From Desulfitobacterium hafniense DCB-2 (GTDB lineage Bacteria > Bacillota > Desulfitobacteriia > Desulfitobacteriales > Desulfitobacteriaceae), in the NCBI RefSeq assembly GCF_000021925.1, contig NC_011830.1, positions 2,690,501-2,754,500 of the forward strand: a stretch of 64,000 nucleotides of DNA, in the 5' to 3' direction. A program made the position numbers and the translations under genes. This document shows positions 9,688 through 17,650 of the stretch, piece by piece. The notes beneath the pieces are model-generated. The model did not search any database, had not been told where the DNA came from, and worked only from the letters and a program-made list of their open reading frames with translations. Positions within the stretch are counted from its first letter, which is position 1, and every line of letters begins with the position of its first letter.

Positions 9688-9868
9688 GTTATGGATTCCT
9701 CCAAGTGTTTTAAGAACTATAGAAATAGCATACCTCAGCACACTTAAGCCAGTCAAATTAAATGGAAATTACGACAATGCAGTCACGGGAAGTTAACCGT
9801 CGGAAATGTGAGGAATATGAGGAATTAGAATTAGGTGGTACAGAGTACTGGATTATAACAAGGTGTTA

Positions 9869-9877
9869 TGCTACAAT
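9869..9877 (+). promoter_or_regulatory. Extended -10 promoter for the proline leader
   Basis: TGCTACAAT is an extended -10 element just before the conserved leader begins; the -35 (TGGATT) is poor. The region from 9688 to here shows nothing else I can name. Confidence 0.45.
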
Positions 9878-9883
9878 AGATCT

Positions 9884-10113
9884 AATTTAATGAGGTATAC
9901 TGCCGAGGAACGATCCAGTAGGTTACTCATTTGGCAAGAGAGGGAAGGTTTGGTGCGACTTCCTGAAATGTGGTGGCTGAACCCAATCGTGAGGCTTTGA
10001 TGATGAATCAAACGGTTCCCGCCGTTATCGGGTTTAAGTGGCGTATGGCAATAAAGGTGGTACCGCGGAAGACTTCTTTCGTCCTTGGCAAAGGGATGAA
10101 AGGGTCTTTTTTT
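9884..10113 (+). promoter_or_regulatory. T-box leader, proline specific
   Basis: The canonical T-box sequence AAAGGTGGTACCGCGG is at 10053-10068. Stem I is closed by ACGAT (9910-9914) with ATCGT (9986-9990), an AGTA element follows the 5' strand, and the specifier loop reads GAACCCA. The specifier codon at 9982-9984 is CCC (proline); shifting by one gives CCA, still proline. Uncharged tRNA-Pro should stabilise the antiterminator and allow proC-proB-proA transcription. Confidence 0.93.
10070..10113 (+). terminator. T-box regulated intrinsic terminator
   Basis: A long stem (AGACTTCTTTCGTCCTT with AAGGGATGAAAGGGTCT, small mismatches) is followed by seven T residues at 10107-10113. Its 5' strand competes with the T-box antiterminator. 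Confidence 0.85.
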
Positions 10114-10137
10114 ACATAGAAAGCGAGGGCGGTTCGA

Positions 10138-10941
10138 ATGAAAAAGATCAGTTTTATCGGGGCAGGAAACATGGCTGAGGCCATTATCAAAGGGCTGATG
10201 GTGACGGGAAGCTACGAAATTCGGGTGACCAATCGCTCTAACCAGGCTAAGCTGGCCCAAATGAAAGAGGACTATGGGGTCATTCCCGTCTCTTTTAGGG
10301 AAGCGGTCAAGGATTCGGAGATCATCCTTTTAGCAGTGAAACCCAAGGATGTTGGGGAAGCGTTGGCCCAAATCAGGGAGGGTATAAGCTCAAACCAGCT
10401 CCTGATCAGCGTGGCGGCAGGAATTCCCCTGGCCTTGCTGGAAAAACATTTGCCTCATTGTCCCATTATTCGGGCTATGCCCAATACCTCAAGCGCCGTC
10501 TTGCATTCCATGACCGGCTTGGTCAAAGGTCAGGGTGTCAATGAAGCGAAGCAGAGGGATGTGGAAGATATTTTTGGGGCAGTTGGGAAATATATCTGGA
10601 TAACTGAGGAACAGATTAATCCCCTCATCGCCATGAGCGGAAGCGGGCCGGCTTATTTTTATCTTTTTACTGAGGCTTTGGTCAAGGCAGGGGTTGATAT
10701 GGGCTTCAGCCAGGAGGTAGCCGAGAACCTGGCCAAAGAAACCTTAATGGGAGCAGCTAAGATGCTGGCTCAGAGCGGGAAATCCCCCGGTGAATTGAGG
10801 GTGGCCGTAACCTCGCCCAAAGGAACCACCCAGGAGGCTTTGGAGGTCTTCCGGGAGCAGGGGTTAGAAGAGCTTGTGGCCCAGGCCGCTAAAGCCTGCA
10901 AGCATCGTGCACAAGCAATGGAAAGGGAGTATTTGGGGTGA
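10138..10941 (+). CDS. proC: Pyrroline-5-carboxylate reductase
   Basis: 267 residues, the usual ProC length. The N-terminal Rossmann motif IGAGNMAEAI binds NAD(P)H; the C-terminal dimerisation domain contains the signature around MSGSGPAYFY and SPKGTTQEAL. It reduces 1-pyrroline-5-carboxylate to proline, the last step of the pathway. It is the first gene after the proline T-box and overlaps proB by four bases. Confidence 0.96.
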   Translation: MKKISFIGAGNMAEAIIKGLMVTGSYEIRVTNRSNQAKLAQMKEDYGVIPVSFREAVKDSEIILLAVKPKDVGEALAQIREGISSNQLLISVAAGIPLALLEKHLPHCPIIRAMPNTSSAVLHSMTGLVKGQGVNEAKQRDVEDIFGAVGKYIWITEEQINPLIAMSGSGPAYFYLFTEALVKAGVDMGFSQEVAENLAKETLMGAAKMLAQSGKSPGELRVAVTSPKGTTQEALEVFREQGLEELVAQAAKACKHRAQAMEREYLG

Positions 10942-12047
10942 GTGACCTGCGTAGAATCGTGATCAAGGTAGGGAGCAGCAGTTTAAACCATCCTGAAGGC
11001 GGTCTTGATGATCAAGCTATTCAGAGGATTGCCGGGGTCATTGCCGGGATCCGCCAGCTTGGTGTAGAATGTGTCCTGGTCAGCTCGGGTGCAGTGGCTG
11101 CCGGGGTGGGGAAGCTGGGTCTAAAAACCAAGCCTAAGGATATGGCCGGCAAACAGGCAGTTGCCGCTGTAGGTCAGGGCGTTTTGATTGAGAAATACGC
11201 CCTTGCTTTGGAGGCACGGGGCTTGGTCTGCGCTCAGGTCCTGCTGTCCCGCCTTGACTTAGCTGAGGCCTCCCGTTATCGCAATGCTCAAAACACCTTA
11301 GAGCAGCTGCTGCGTTATCAGGTGATTCCGATTATCAATGAAAATGATACTGTGGCGGTGGAAGAGCTGTGTTTCGGGGATAATGACCGCCTTTCCGCCC
11401 TGGTGGCGGGTTTGGTTCATGGAGACTTGCTGGTGATTCTCACGGATGTGGACGGACTCTATTCTGCCAATCCCAAACTCAATCCTCAGGCAGAGCTCAT
11501 TGAGGAAGTGGAGGATTTGACCCAAGTTATGCACATCGCCGGAGGTGCGGGCAGCTCCATGGGTACAGGCGGGATGGTGACCAAACTAAAGGCAGCGGAG
11601 ATCACCACCCGTTTTGGTATGGGGATGTTCCTCCTGCACTCCAAGCGCATGGAAGAAATCATTGAACTGATTCAAGGGGAGCGGCCTTTAGGCACCTACT
11701 TTTTCCCGGCTGCCCACCGCATTATGGGCAAGAAACGCTGGATCGCCTATGGCGGCCTATCCGAGGGAAGCATCTTTATTGATGAGGGGGCCGTAAAGGC
11801 TTTACTCAAAGGAAAAAGCCTGCTGGCTTCAGGCATTACCGGCATCGACGGTGTCTGGGAACGAAAAGAACTGGTACGCATCAATAACCCGGACGGAATT
11901 GAGGTGGCTCGCGGCTTAGTGGAGCTGAGCAGTGAAGAGTTAGAGAAAGTCCGTGGCAAGCACTCGGAAGAGATGTTGGCCACCATCCCCAATCTAGAGG
12001 GTGAAGAGGTCGTTCATCGCGATAATATGACCTTGATGATCGAATGA
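10938..12047 (+). CDS. proB: Glutamate 5-kinase
   Basis: 369 residues with GTG start inside the proC stop (GTGA). The amino-acid kinase domain (about 1-255) shows VIKVGSSSL, SSGAVAAG and NENDTVAVEE; a C-terminal PUA domain follows (about 275-355). It phosphorylates glutamate, committing it to proline. The domain order and length match classical feedback-controlled ProB. Confidence 0.96.
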   Translation: MSDLRRIVIKVGSSSLNHPEGGLDDQAIQRIAGVIAGIRQLGVECVLVSSGAVAAGVGKLGLKTKPKDMAGKQAVAAVGQGVLIEKYALALEARGLVCAQVLLSRLDLAEASRYRNAQNTLEQLLRYQVIPIINENDTVAVEELCFGDNDRLSALVAGLVHGDLLVILTDVDGLYSANPKLNPQAELIEEVEDLTQVMHIAGGAGSSMGTGGMVTKLKAAEITTRFGMGMFLLHSKRMEEIIELIQGERPLGTYFFPAAHRIMGKKRWIAYGGLSEGSIFIDEGAVKALLKGKSLLASGITGIDGVWERKELVRINNPDGIEVARGLVELSSEELEKVRGKHSEEMLATIPNLEGEEVVHRDNMTLMIE

Positions 12048-12085
12048 ATCAAGGGGACAGGTCCCGTTTTTCAGTTTTCTTTGTA

Positions 12086-12108
12086 CCTGCCGAGGATATA
12101 CCGGCAGG
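12086..12108 (+). repeat. Hairpin between proB and proA
   Basis: CCTGCCG / CGGCAGG arms with a nine-base loop and no T-run. It may tune relative expression or mRNA stability within the operon. Confidence 0.35.
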
Positions 12109-12166
12109 GGATGGAAAAACTGCTGGGGTTGGGTAACTGAATTCAGATTGAAAGGAGTCGATGAGG

Positions 12167-13420
12167 ATGGATTTTGCACCGGAACTGATCACAATCGGCC
12201 AAAAAGCCAAAGATGCCGCCCGCAAGCTGGCTTATGCCGGCACCGCCGCTAAGAACAAGGCTCTTCTGGCGATGGCGGAGGCTCTGCTGAATCATGAACA
12301 AAAAATTTTGGAGGCCAATCGGAAAGATGTAGAGGCAGCTATTCAAAAGGGAACCAAAAAATCCTTGGTCAATCGCCTGGCTTTGACCTCTGAAGGAATT
12401 CGCCAAATGAGTGATGCCCTTAAAGAAGTGGTGAATTTAGGCGATCCGGTAGGGGAAGGGGAGTTCTGGACCCGTCCCAATGGTTTGCGCATTCAGCGTA
12501 CCCGGGTCCCCTTAGGTGTGGTGGCTATGATCTATGAAGCCCGCCCCAATGTGACAGTGGATGCGGCGGCTCTCTGCCTGAAGTCCGGCAATGCGGTCAT
12601 TCTCCGGGGAGGCTCCGAAGCTATTGAGAGCAATAAGATTCTGAGCAAGGTGATCGCTGGGGCAGCGGAAAGCCAGGGCATGCCCACAGCCTGCATTCAA
12701 CTCCTGGAGAATACGAATCGGCAATGGGTTCAGCAGCTCATGAAAATGAACGGCTATGTGGATGTCATCATCCCCAGAGGGGGGGCAGGGCTTATTGAGA
12801 CTGTAGTCAAGGAAGCCACTGTTCCCGTCATTGAGACCGGTACCGGAGTATGCCATGCTTATGTCGATGGGGAAGCCGATCTGGCTAAAGGGGTCAGCAT
12901 TGTCTTCAATGCCAAAACCCAAAAACCCGGCGTATGCAATGCTCTGGAGGCTGTCTTGGTGAATGAGGCGGTAGCTCAGGAATTTCTGCCTCTGCTGGGA
13001 GAAAAATTCCGGGATTATGGGGTGGAAATAAGGGGATGTGAAAAGACCTGTGCCATCCTGCCTTACGCTGCCAAAGCCAAGGAAGAGGATTGGGGAATAG
13101 AGCATCTGGATCTGATCATCAGTGCCAAGGTGGTTCAAGGTGTGGATGAAGCCATGGACCATATTTATCAGTATGGAACCAAGCATTCAGAGACGATTAT
13201 CACCGAGAACTACACCACAGCTCAGCGATTCTTAAATGAGGTGGATGCCGCGGCTGTTTACGTTAATGCTTCCACTCGTTTCACCGACGGCGGGCGTTTC
13301 GGCTTTGGGGCCGAGATCGGCATCAGCACCCAGAAGCTTCATGCTCGGGGACCTATGGGGCTGCAAGCGCTGACCACTATGAAATATATGGTCTATGGTG
13401 AGGATCATATTGTCACTTGA
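12167..13420 (+). CDS. proA: Gamma-glutamyl phosphate reductase
   Basis: 417 residues. I prefer the second ATG (12167): AAAGGAG is nine bases before it but only three before the ATG at 12161. The aldehyde dehydrogenase fold is evident, with the catalytic Cys in KPGVCNALEA and the motif GGRFGFGAEIGIST near the end. It reduces glutamyl-5-phosphate to the semialdehyde with NADPH. It completes the pathway with proB and proC and lies 119 bases downstream of proB. Confidence 0.96.
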   Translation: MDFAPELITIGQKAKDAARKLAYAGTAAKNKALLAMAEALLNHEQKILEANRKDVEAAIQKGTKKSLVNRLALTSEGIRQMSDALKEVVNLGDPVGEGEFWTRPNGLRIQRTRVPLGVVAMIYEARPNVTVDAAALCLKSGNAVILRGGSEAIESNKILSKVIAGAAESQGMPTACIQLLENTNRQWVQQLMKMNGYVDVIIPRGGAGLIETVVKEATVPVIETGTGVCHAYVDGEADLAKGVSIVFNAKTQKPGVCNALEAVLVNEAVAQEFLPLLGEKFRDYGVEIRGCEKTCAILPYAAKAKEEDWGIEHLDLIISAKVVQGVDEAMDHIYQYGTKHSETIITENYTTAQRFLNEVDAAAVYVNASTRFTDGGRFGFGAEIGISTQKLHARGPMGLQALTTMKYMVYGEDHIVT

Positions 13421-13528
13421 GGCATCTCCATTAAAAATTAAGGCAATAAGGTGTTTTTAAATCTATTACTCAGTTTCTCAACCGCTATGTCAACAAGATG
13501 GTCGATATCATGGAAGAATAGCCAGCGA

Positions 13529-13570
13529 AGAGAAGCAGGTGTGTCACACCCCTTACACACCTGCTTCTCT
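13529..13570 (+). terminator. Hairpin closing the proline operon
   Basis: Perfect 16-bp inverted repeat (AGAGAAGCAGGTGTGT and its complement) with a ten-base loop, between convergent genes. It can act in both directions, though T-runs are weak. Confidence 0.6.
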
Positions 13571-13621
13571 CCTGTCTTTAGCACTCTTTCCTTCGCCGGC
13601 ATCTCTGCAATATAGATTCAT

Positions 13622-14233
13622 TTATTTTTGTTTAAACAATTCGTGAACCCTATCTCCACGAACATAAGTTAGAGAACTCACTGTCCATTCAGATGCACGC
13701 AAACAGCCAAACTCACCATTATTGAATATAACGGCATTGTGACTGTAATTGCCGATTTTATCAAAATCCATCACATCCAGGATTGAGACCAATCCATCAA
13801 ACGGTTCTTCCATCGGCTTATAAGCTGCTTTCACCAGGTTATTCTTTGAAATTGTATAGACGTACATGCTTTCACTGTCACCAGGATGGAGCTGTACTGT
13901 ATTTTCGTCTTTGCTAACGGAGACAACACAGGAATCGTCCGCACAGCCGATCGACTGTAAGTTTAGGCTGCGTATAAGCTTTTGTGAATCAAGATTATAG
14001 ACAAACAGTCCGAAATAGCTATGAAAAATTACGATATTATCGGAAGCATAGTCGAGGATGGGCAGATGCGCTCCCATATTCTGATCGGATGACCATTCGG
14101 CAATAGTGGGTTCAATCGGTATCTTATATTCACCTTCTTTTGGGCCCGATATAAAACTAATACTTATTGCTGCTATGACAATAAGTATTATAACAGCAGT
14201 CACTCCGGGCATAATTTTTTTATCCTTCAACAC
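13622..14233 (-). CDS. Membrane-anchored protein of unknown function
   Basis: About 203 residues from a GTG at 14233, chosen because AAGGAGG lies ten bases upstream; longer readings run into the terminator of the upstream gene. One N-terminal membrane helix (about residues 10-30) is followed by an extracellular domain rich in beta strands, with repeated short stretches (IVIFHSYFG, YVYTIS) reminiscent of a small beta-propeller. No family is recognised. Confidence 0.6.
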   Translation of the reverse strand: MLKDKKIMPGVTAVIILIVIAAISISFISGPKEGEYKIPIEPTIAEWSSDQNMGAHLPILDYASDNIVIFHSYFGLFVYNLDSQKLIRSLNLQSIGCADDSCVVSVSKDENTVQLHPGDSESMYVYTISKNNLVKAAYKPMEEPFDGLVSILDVMDFDKIGNYSHNAVIFNNGEFGCLRASEWTVSSLTYVRGDRVHELFKQK

Positions 14234-14297
14234 TTTCTTGACTCCTCCTTGGTTAGAAAACTCTTTTTTTGTAGCTACACCTTCAGTTAAAAAGAAA

Positions 14298-14323
14298 GGG
14301 CTGCCGCAACGTTGCGGCAGCCC
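14298..14323 (-). terminator. Terminator of the secreted amidase-like gene
   Basis: Perfect 26-base palindrome (GGGCTGCCGCAAC and its complement) followed on the minus strand by TTTCTTTTTA. Confidence 0.75.
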
Positions 14324-14346
14324 CAAGTGGTTAGTTGTAAAAAAAA

Positions 14347-15567
14347 TTAATAATTATATACATATATGGTGCGCTTACTTCCACCAGGAGCCATATTGTC
14401 AACAGGATCATTGTCGTTGTAGTTATAGGGATCCGAGCGGCCTGTCACATAGGCATAAGCTCTAGACTGATCTGCTGAATACACCTTACGCGTTATGATC
14501 GTCGAATGAGAATACACAGAGTTTCCAGAGAATCTGAACTGAACGATATCACCTACTGACCATAAACCTGGATTATTACTGTAAGCATAGCTATAACCAG
14601 CAGGAGTATTCGGATGAGTATTACTTATCAAGAAATTATACAGCTCAGGAACACCACTCCATGAAGAACTTCTATTGCTTTCACTTCTGAAGTACCAACC
14701 AGTACCGCTAATGCCGCTTCCACCGGTATCATAGACATTAGCGCCTCCTGCTAACAATGCATGTGAAACAAAGTTTGTGCAATCCCAGTTTCCCGGGTAC
14801 ACTGAAAAATCAAAATAAGGAACTGTACCATTACCACTACTGGGATTAATTTTGTCATAGTTTGCCCTTGCATATGCTAAGATAGCGTTGGGACTTAAAA
14901 AGCTTGTTCGCGATGGTGTTATACTGCTAACTTCAGAATTTTGCTCTTCATATACTTTATAGATATCATTTTTCAGCATTTCTTGACGGGCGGTTATATT
15001 AGCAGTTATAGCAAAAGGATAAGCACTACGAGTTGCCATTTCCATTGAAATATTAGGGTCCTCGTCTCTAACTGCTATATCATAGTAATTGGTAGGGCAG
15101 TAAAAATCAGTGATTAAATTCTTGACACGGTCATAGACAACATATACCACTTCGCTTACAGTTGATATATCAGGTCGTTCCCCAAGAGCAGTATAATGAC
15201 TTGCATAATTATACGTAGTAATGACCTGAAACTTAAGTTTTAGAAAATCTTCAGACATTTCATTTTCTAAAAGTTTGACCTGAACAGAGTAATTTTCCTT
15301 ATCATTTTGATTAAGGCTAGTAGCATACTGATGAGTTGTAGCCTTATCTGCAAGATAAGAACTTATGTCAGTATCCATAATTTTGCTCAAATCATTATTA
15401 GCGCCCATATCTTTATTTTCATAAAACAATGCGATAGCTTTTTCAACAGTTGAAATAATATCGTCTTTCGAAGTGTTTACAGAATCAGCGAAAACTGGAA
15501 CACTAAGTAACAGGCCTAAAGTGATAAAAGCAACAAAGGATAATGCTCTTATAGCGAATTTTTTCAT
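14347..15567 (-). CDS. Secreted amidase-domain protein (Amidase_6 type)
   Basis: About 406 residues from the ATG at 15567 (AAAGGGG eight bases upstream). A Sec signal peptide covers residues 1-27 and ends near VFA-DS. The middle region (about 30-210) is a stalk-like domain, and the C-terminal part carries WDCTNFVSHALLAGG, the catalytic Cys region of the putative amidase domain PF12671, with a later His in VYSHSTII. It is probably a cell-wall or peptide amidase outside the cell. Its AT-rich sequence is lower in GC than the neighbouring proline operon. Confidence 0.75.
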   Translation of the reverse strand: MKKFAIRALSFVAFITLGLLLSVPVFADSVNTSKDDIISTVEKAIALFYENKDMGANNDLSKIMDTDISSYLADKATTHQYATSLNQNDKENYSVQVKLLENEMSEDFLKLKFQVITTYNYASHYTALGERPDISTVSEVVYVVYDRVKNLITDFYCPTNYYDIAVRDEDPNISMEMATRSAYPFAITANITARQEMLKNDIYKVYEEQNSEVSSITPSRTSFLSPNAILAYARANYDKINPSSGNGTVPYFDFSVYPGNWDCTNFVSHALLAGGANVYDTGGSGISGTGWYFRSESNRSSSWSGVPELYNFLISNTHPNTPAGYSYAYSNNPGLWSVGDIVQFRFSGNSVYSHSTIITRKVYSADQSRAYAYVTGRSDPYNYNDNDPVDNMAPGGSKRTIYVYNY

Positions 15568-15591
15568 AAGAAAAACCCCTTTCAACAACAT

Positions 15592-16016
15592 AATTGTAAA
15601 TGTTCGAACTACTATCCTATAGAATCACCACCCTTCTTGAATGGCCTTACCAGAATGATTTCTAATATAATACAACATTTAGAAGTACTGATTAAAAGCA
15701 TTTCTTTCGAGTATTCAGAATTTGAGGTGTCATTCTGGATTGTATATCTAATTAATAAATATTATACCTATTTATCTAAATATTGTCAAATTCGACATTT
15801 ACAACAGCCTCAAAATTATTTATTCTATGAACTTCACGCTCCTTAAACACTTGCCTATTTTGCATTAGATTAAGCTCAGATTGTCATTTAAAAATTTCCA
15901 TGGAGACTCTTACCATGGGTTCAATTCCCTAAATAATAGAACTCAGACTCACCCATACTATTTTTAGAGTTTCATTTCATATGGGTGTCTTGTCTATTGA
16001 TTAAGGAGGAATTGAA
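15592..16016. other. AT-rich intergenic stretch without a clear gene
   Basis: This stretch holds the promoter region of the amidase-like gene on the minus strand and otherwise only short unsupported frames. A T-arm-like GGGTTCAATTCCC at about 15919 has no accompanying tRNA. I see nothing else. Confidence 0.5.
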
Positions 16017-16145
16017 ATGGATAAGAGAATCCTGGAAAGCGTCAAAGAGTTCTACAAAAATGTTAAAGGGCAAGAATTCTTCTTGGACCTGATCCCGTAT
16101 CCTGTTAACCTGCCTGAAGAGCAGGAGGGCAATTATAGAAACTAG
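16017..16145 (+). CDS. Small protein of 42 residues, possible gene remnant
   Basis: It begins MDKRILESVKEFY at an ATG preceded by an excellent AAGGAGG site seven bases upstream and ends at TAG. Composition is that of a soluble helical peptide. It could be a genuine small protein or the surviving start of a decayed gene; a second short frame (ATG GAT GAC ATG) begins right after the stop. No family is recognised. Confidence 0.45.
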   Translation: MDKRILESVKEFYKNVKGQEFFLDLIPYPVNLPEEQEGNYRN

Positions 16146-16218
16146 ATGGATGACATGACTCACCTTCGGAAAGACTAGGAAAGTTATTATACTATGCCGT
16201 TTTTGAAGGAGTACAGTC

Positions 16219-17217
16219 ATGACCGGTTCAACACTTACTATTCTGCTTAGCTTTGGGACGGGGATTTTGTCCCTGGTAGGGCTTATGTCCATCTTTATCT
16301 CTATGAACAGTCAACATAATGTGCAGCGCAGCCGGGAAATCCTCTGGACCCTGGCTGCGTTGCCCTATGAGAAGAATTTATTTCATGAGAAAGGCACTAT
16401 TGGCAAAGAAGTCTTCCGCAGCTTCATTCTCTATGAACAAATCATCAACCAAAAACATGGCTTTTCCAAGATTATCATCCAATTTGTCCAATACGCCCTG
16501 GGGTTTTGCATCCTGATCTGGACCACGATGGGTTTCAGTTTAATTATGTCGGAGCGCCCTCTTTTTGAAAAAGCCTTCATCTTCAGCGGCTGGCTTTTAA
16601 CGGTCTCTTTTACCCTTTACTTTATTCTGAAAATCTTTGAGGAGCTTAAAAGTACCAGCAAAGTAGGCCGCCTGCCAACCGTGGAGGAAATCGTGGATGC
16701 GGATCGCGTCAACTTAGGGGTAAGTGTGGTAACTTTGGCCGCCATCTCCTCCTGTATTCGGATGGTGGATTCCAAGGTCTATTTGGGTTTTCCGCTGCCC
16801 TTCAAAAATCTGCGTATCAACCTTTCTTTCTTTGATTCCAAAGAGGGAGGCTTCCCCAATATTGGCTCCCGGCTGACCTTTAAAGAATGCATGTCCAGCT
16901 ATACACGGCTCGACTCAGAGAAGTTTGAAATCCTGGAAGATGACTACTGCTGGTATCCGGTCAAGATTCTCGATCATCATCAAAACAGGCACAAAGATAT
17001 TTTGATTACTCTGGAGATTTTAAGTCAGCAGGGCTTGGTGACCGCTGAGTTCTATATCGAAGAGTTTTCAGGCAAAAAGGATACCAGTTTAAATATTTAT
17101 CCCTACTCCTTTGAAGAGCGCTTTATCAATCGGGTAAGCACCCTGGATCCCTTTAGTATTAATCAAATAAAGAGCAGTAAAGAAGTGAAGAAAGATGGCA
17201 ACTCTTGTTTGAATTAA
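16219..17217 (+). CDS. Hypothetical membrane protein with PilZ-like/soluble C-terminus
   Basis: 332 residues; GAAGGAG lies seven bases before the ATG. Three hydrophobic helices are seen (about residues 6-28, 90-110 and 118-140), followed by a soluble domain of about 180 residues, beta-rich, with conserved-looking segments such as GSRLTFKECMSSY. The PilZ resemblance is vague and I do not rely on it. It stands alone on the plus strand. The function is unknown. Confidence 0.65.
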   Translation: MTGSTLTILLSFGTGILSLVGLMSIFISMNSQHNVQRSREILWTLAALPYEKNLFHEKGTIGKEVFRSFILYEQIINQKHGFSKIIIQFVQYALGFCILIWTTMGFSLIMSERPLFEKAFIFSGWLLTVSFTLYFILKIFEELKSTSKVGRLPTVEEIVDADRVNLGVSVVTLAAISSCIRMVDSKVYLGFPLPFKNLRINLSFFDSKEGGFPNIGSRLTFKECMSSYTRLDSEKFEILEDDYCWYPVKILDHHQNRHKDILITLEILSQQGLVTAEFYIEEFSGKKDTSLNIYPYSFEERFINRVSTLDPFSINQIKSSKEVKKDGNSCLN

Positions 17218-17650
17218 TAGAGAATTAGCAAATGATGCAGAAAAGAAAACTATTGTCAGTTAAAACAACACATATTGTGTGAAATTTTTAACTAGGTAAT
17301 ATTGACTTTATCGGCAAGGATAGTGTATCTTCATCATGTAAAGTTTCAGATTAGCAACAATTTCTAAATAATCAACTTTAATCGCTGCTTAAAATCAAAA
17401 TAAATAGTATTGAATCCTAATCTTAAAAGTATTGGTTATGGCATATACAATAAAGTTCATGTGAAAATTAAATCAATCACTAATTATTCTAAGAACCGAA
17501 CCTCTATAAATTATCAATAGTTTTAGTGAACATGATGGTAAAGAGCCCCCGATTCGCCTTCTTTGGCAATGAATTGACGATGAATGGAGGTGGTGGCCGG
17601 AAGTCAAGGACGTTGCAACGGGTACCTAAAAAGATAAGGGAGGCTTAACA
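17218..17650 (+). promoter_or_regulatory. Long leader region of the first flavoprotein gene
   Basis: A sigma-A-like promoter, TTGACT at 17302 and TATCTT at 17326 with an 18-base spacer, would give an untranslated leader of more than 300 bases. I cannot assign the leader to a known riboswitch class. A TTGGCA element near 17563 resembles a -24 box but has no matching -12 GC. Confidence 0.35.

Noticed and set aside
12512..13186. A 224-codon minus-strand frame inside proA
   Set aside because: Antisense shadow of an unambiguous proA; no supporting motif or ribosome site.
15637..15846. A 69-codon frame in the gap upstream of the secreted amidase-like gene
   Set aside because: No ribosome site, AT-driven composition and no recognisable motif.
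15905..15935. tRNA T-arm-like GGGTTCAATTCCC
   Set aside because: No acceptor, D-arm or anticodon arm can be built around it; it is probably chance in AT-rich sequence.
17563..17580. A possible -24/-12 promoter before the first flavoprotein gene
   Set aside because: TTGGCA matches -24 but the position of the -12 GC reads AC, so the invariant element is missing.
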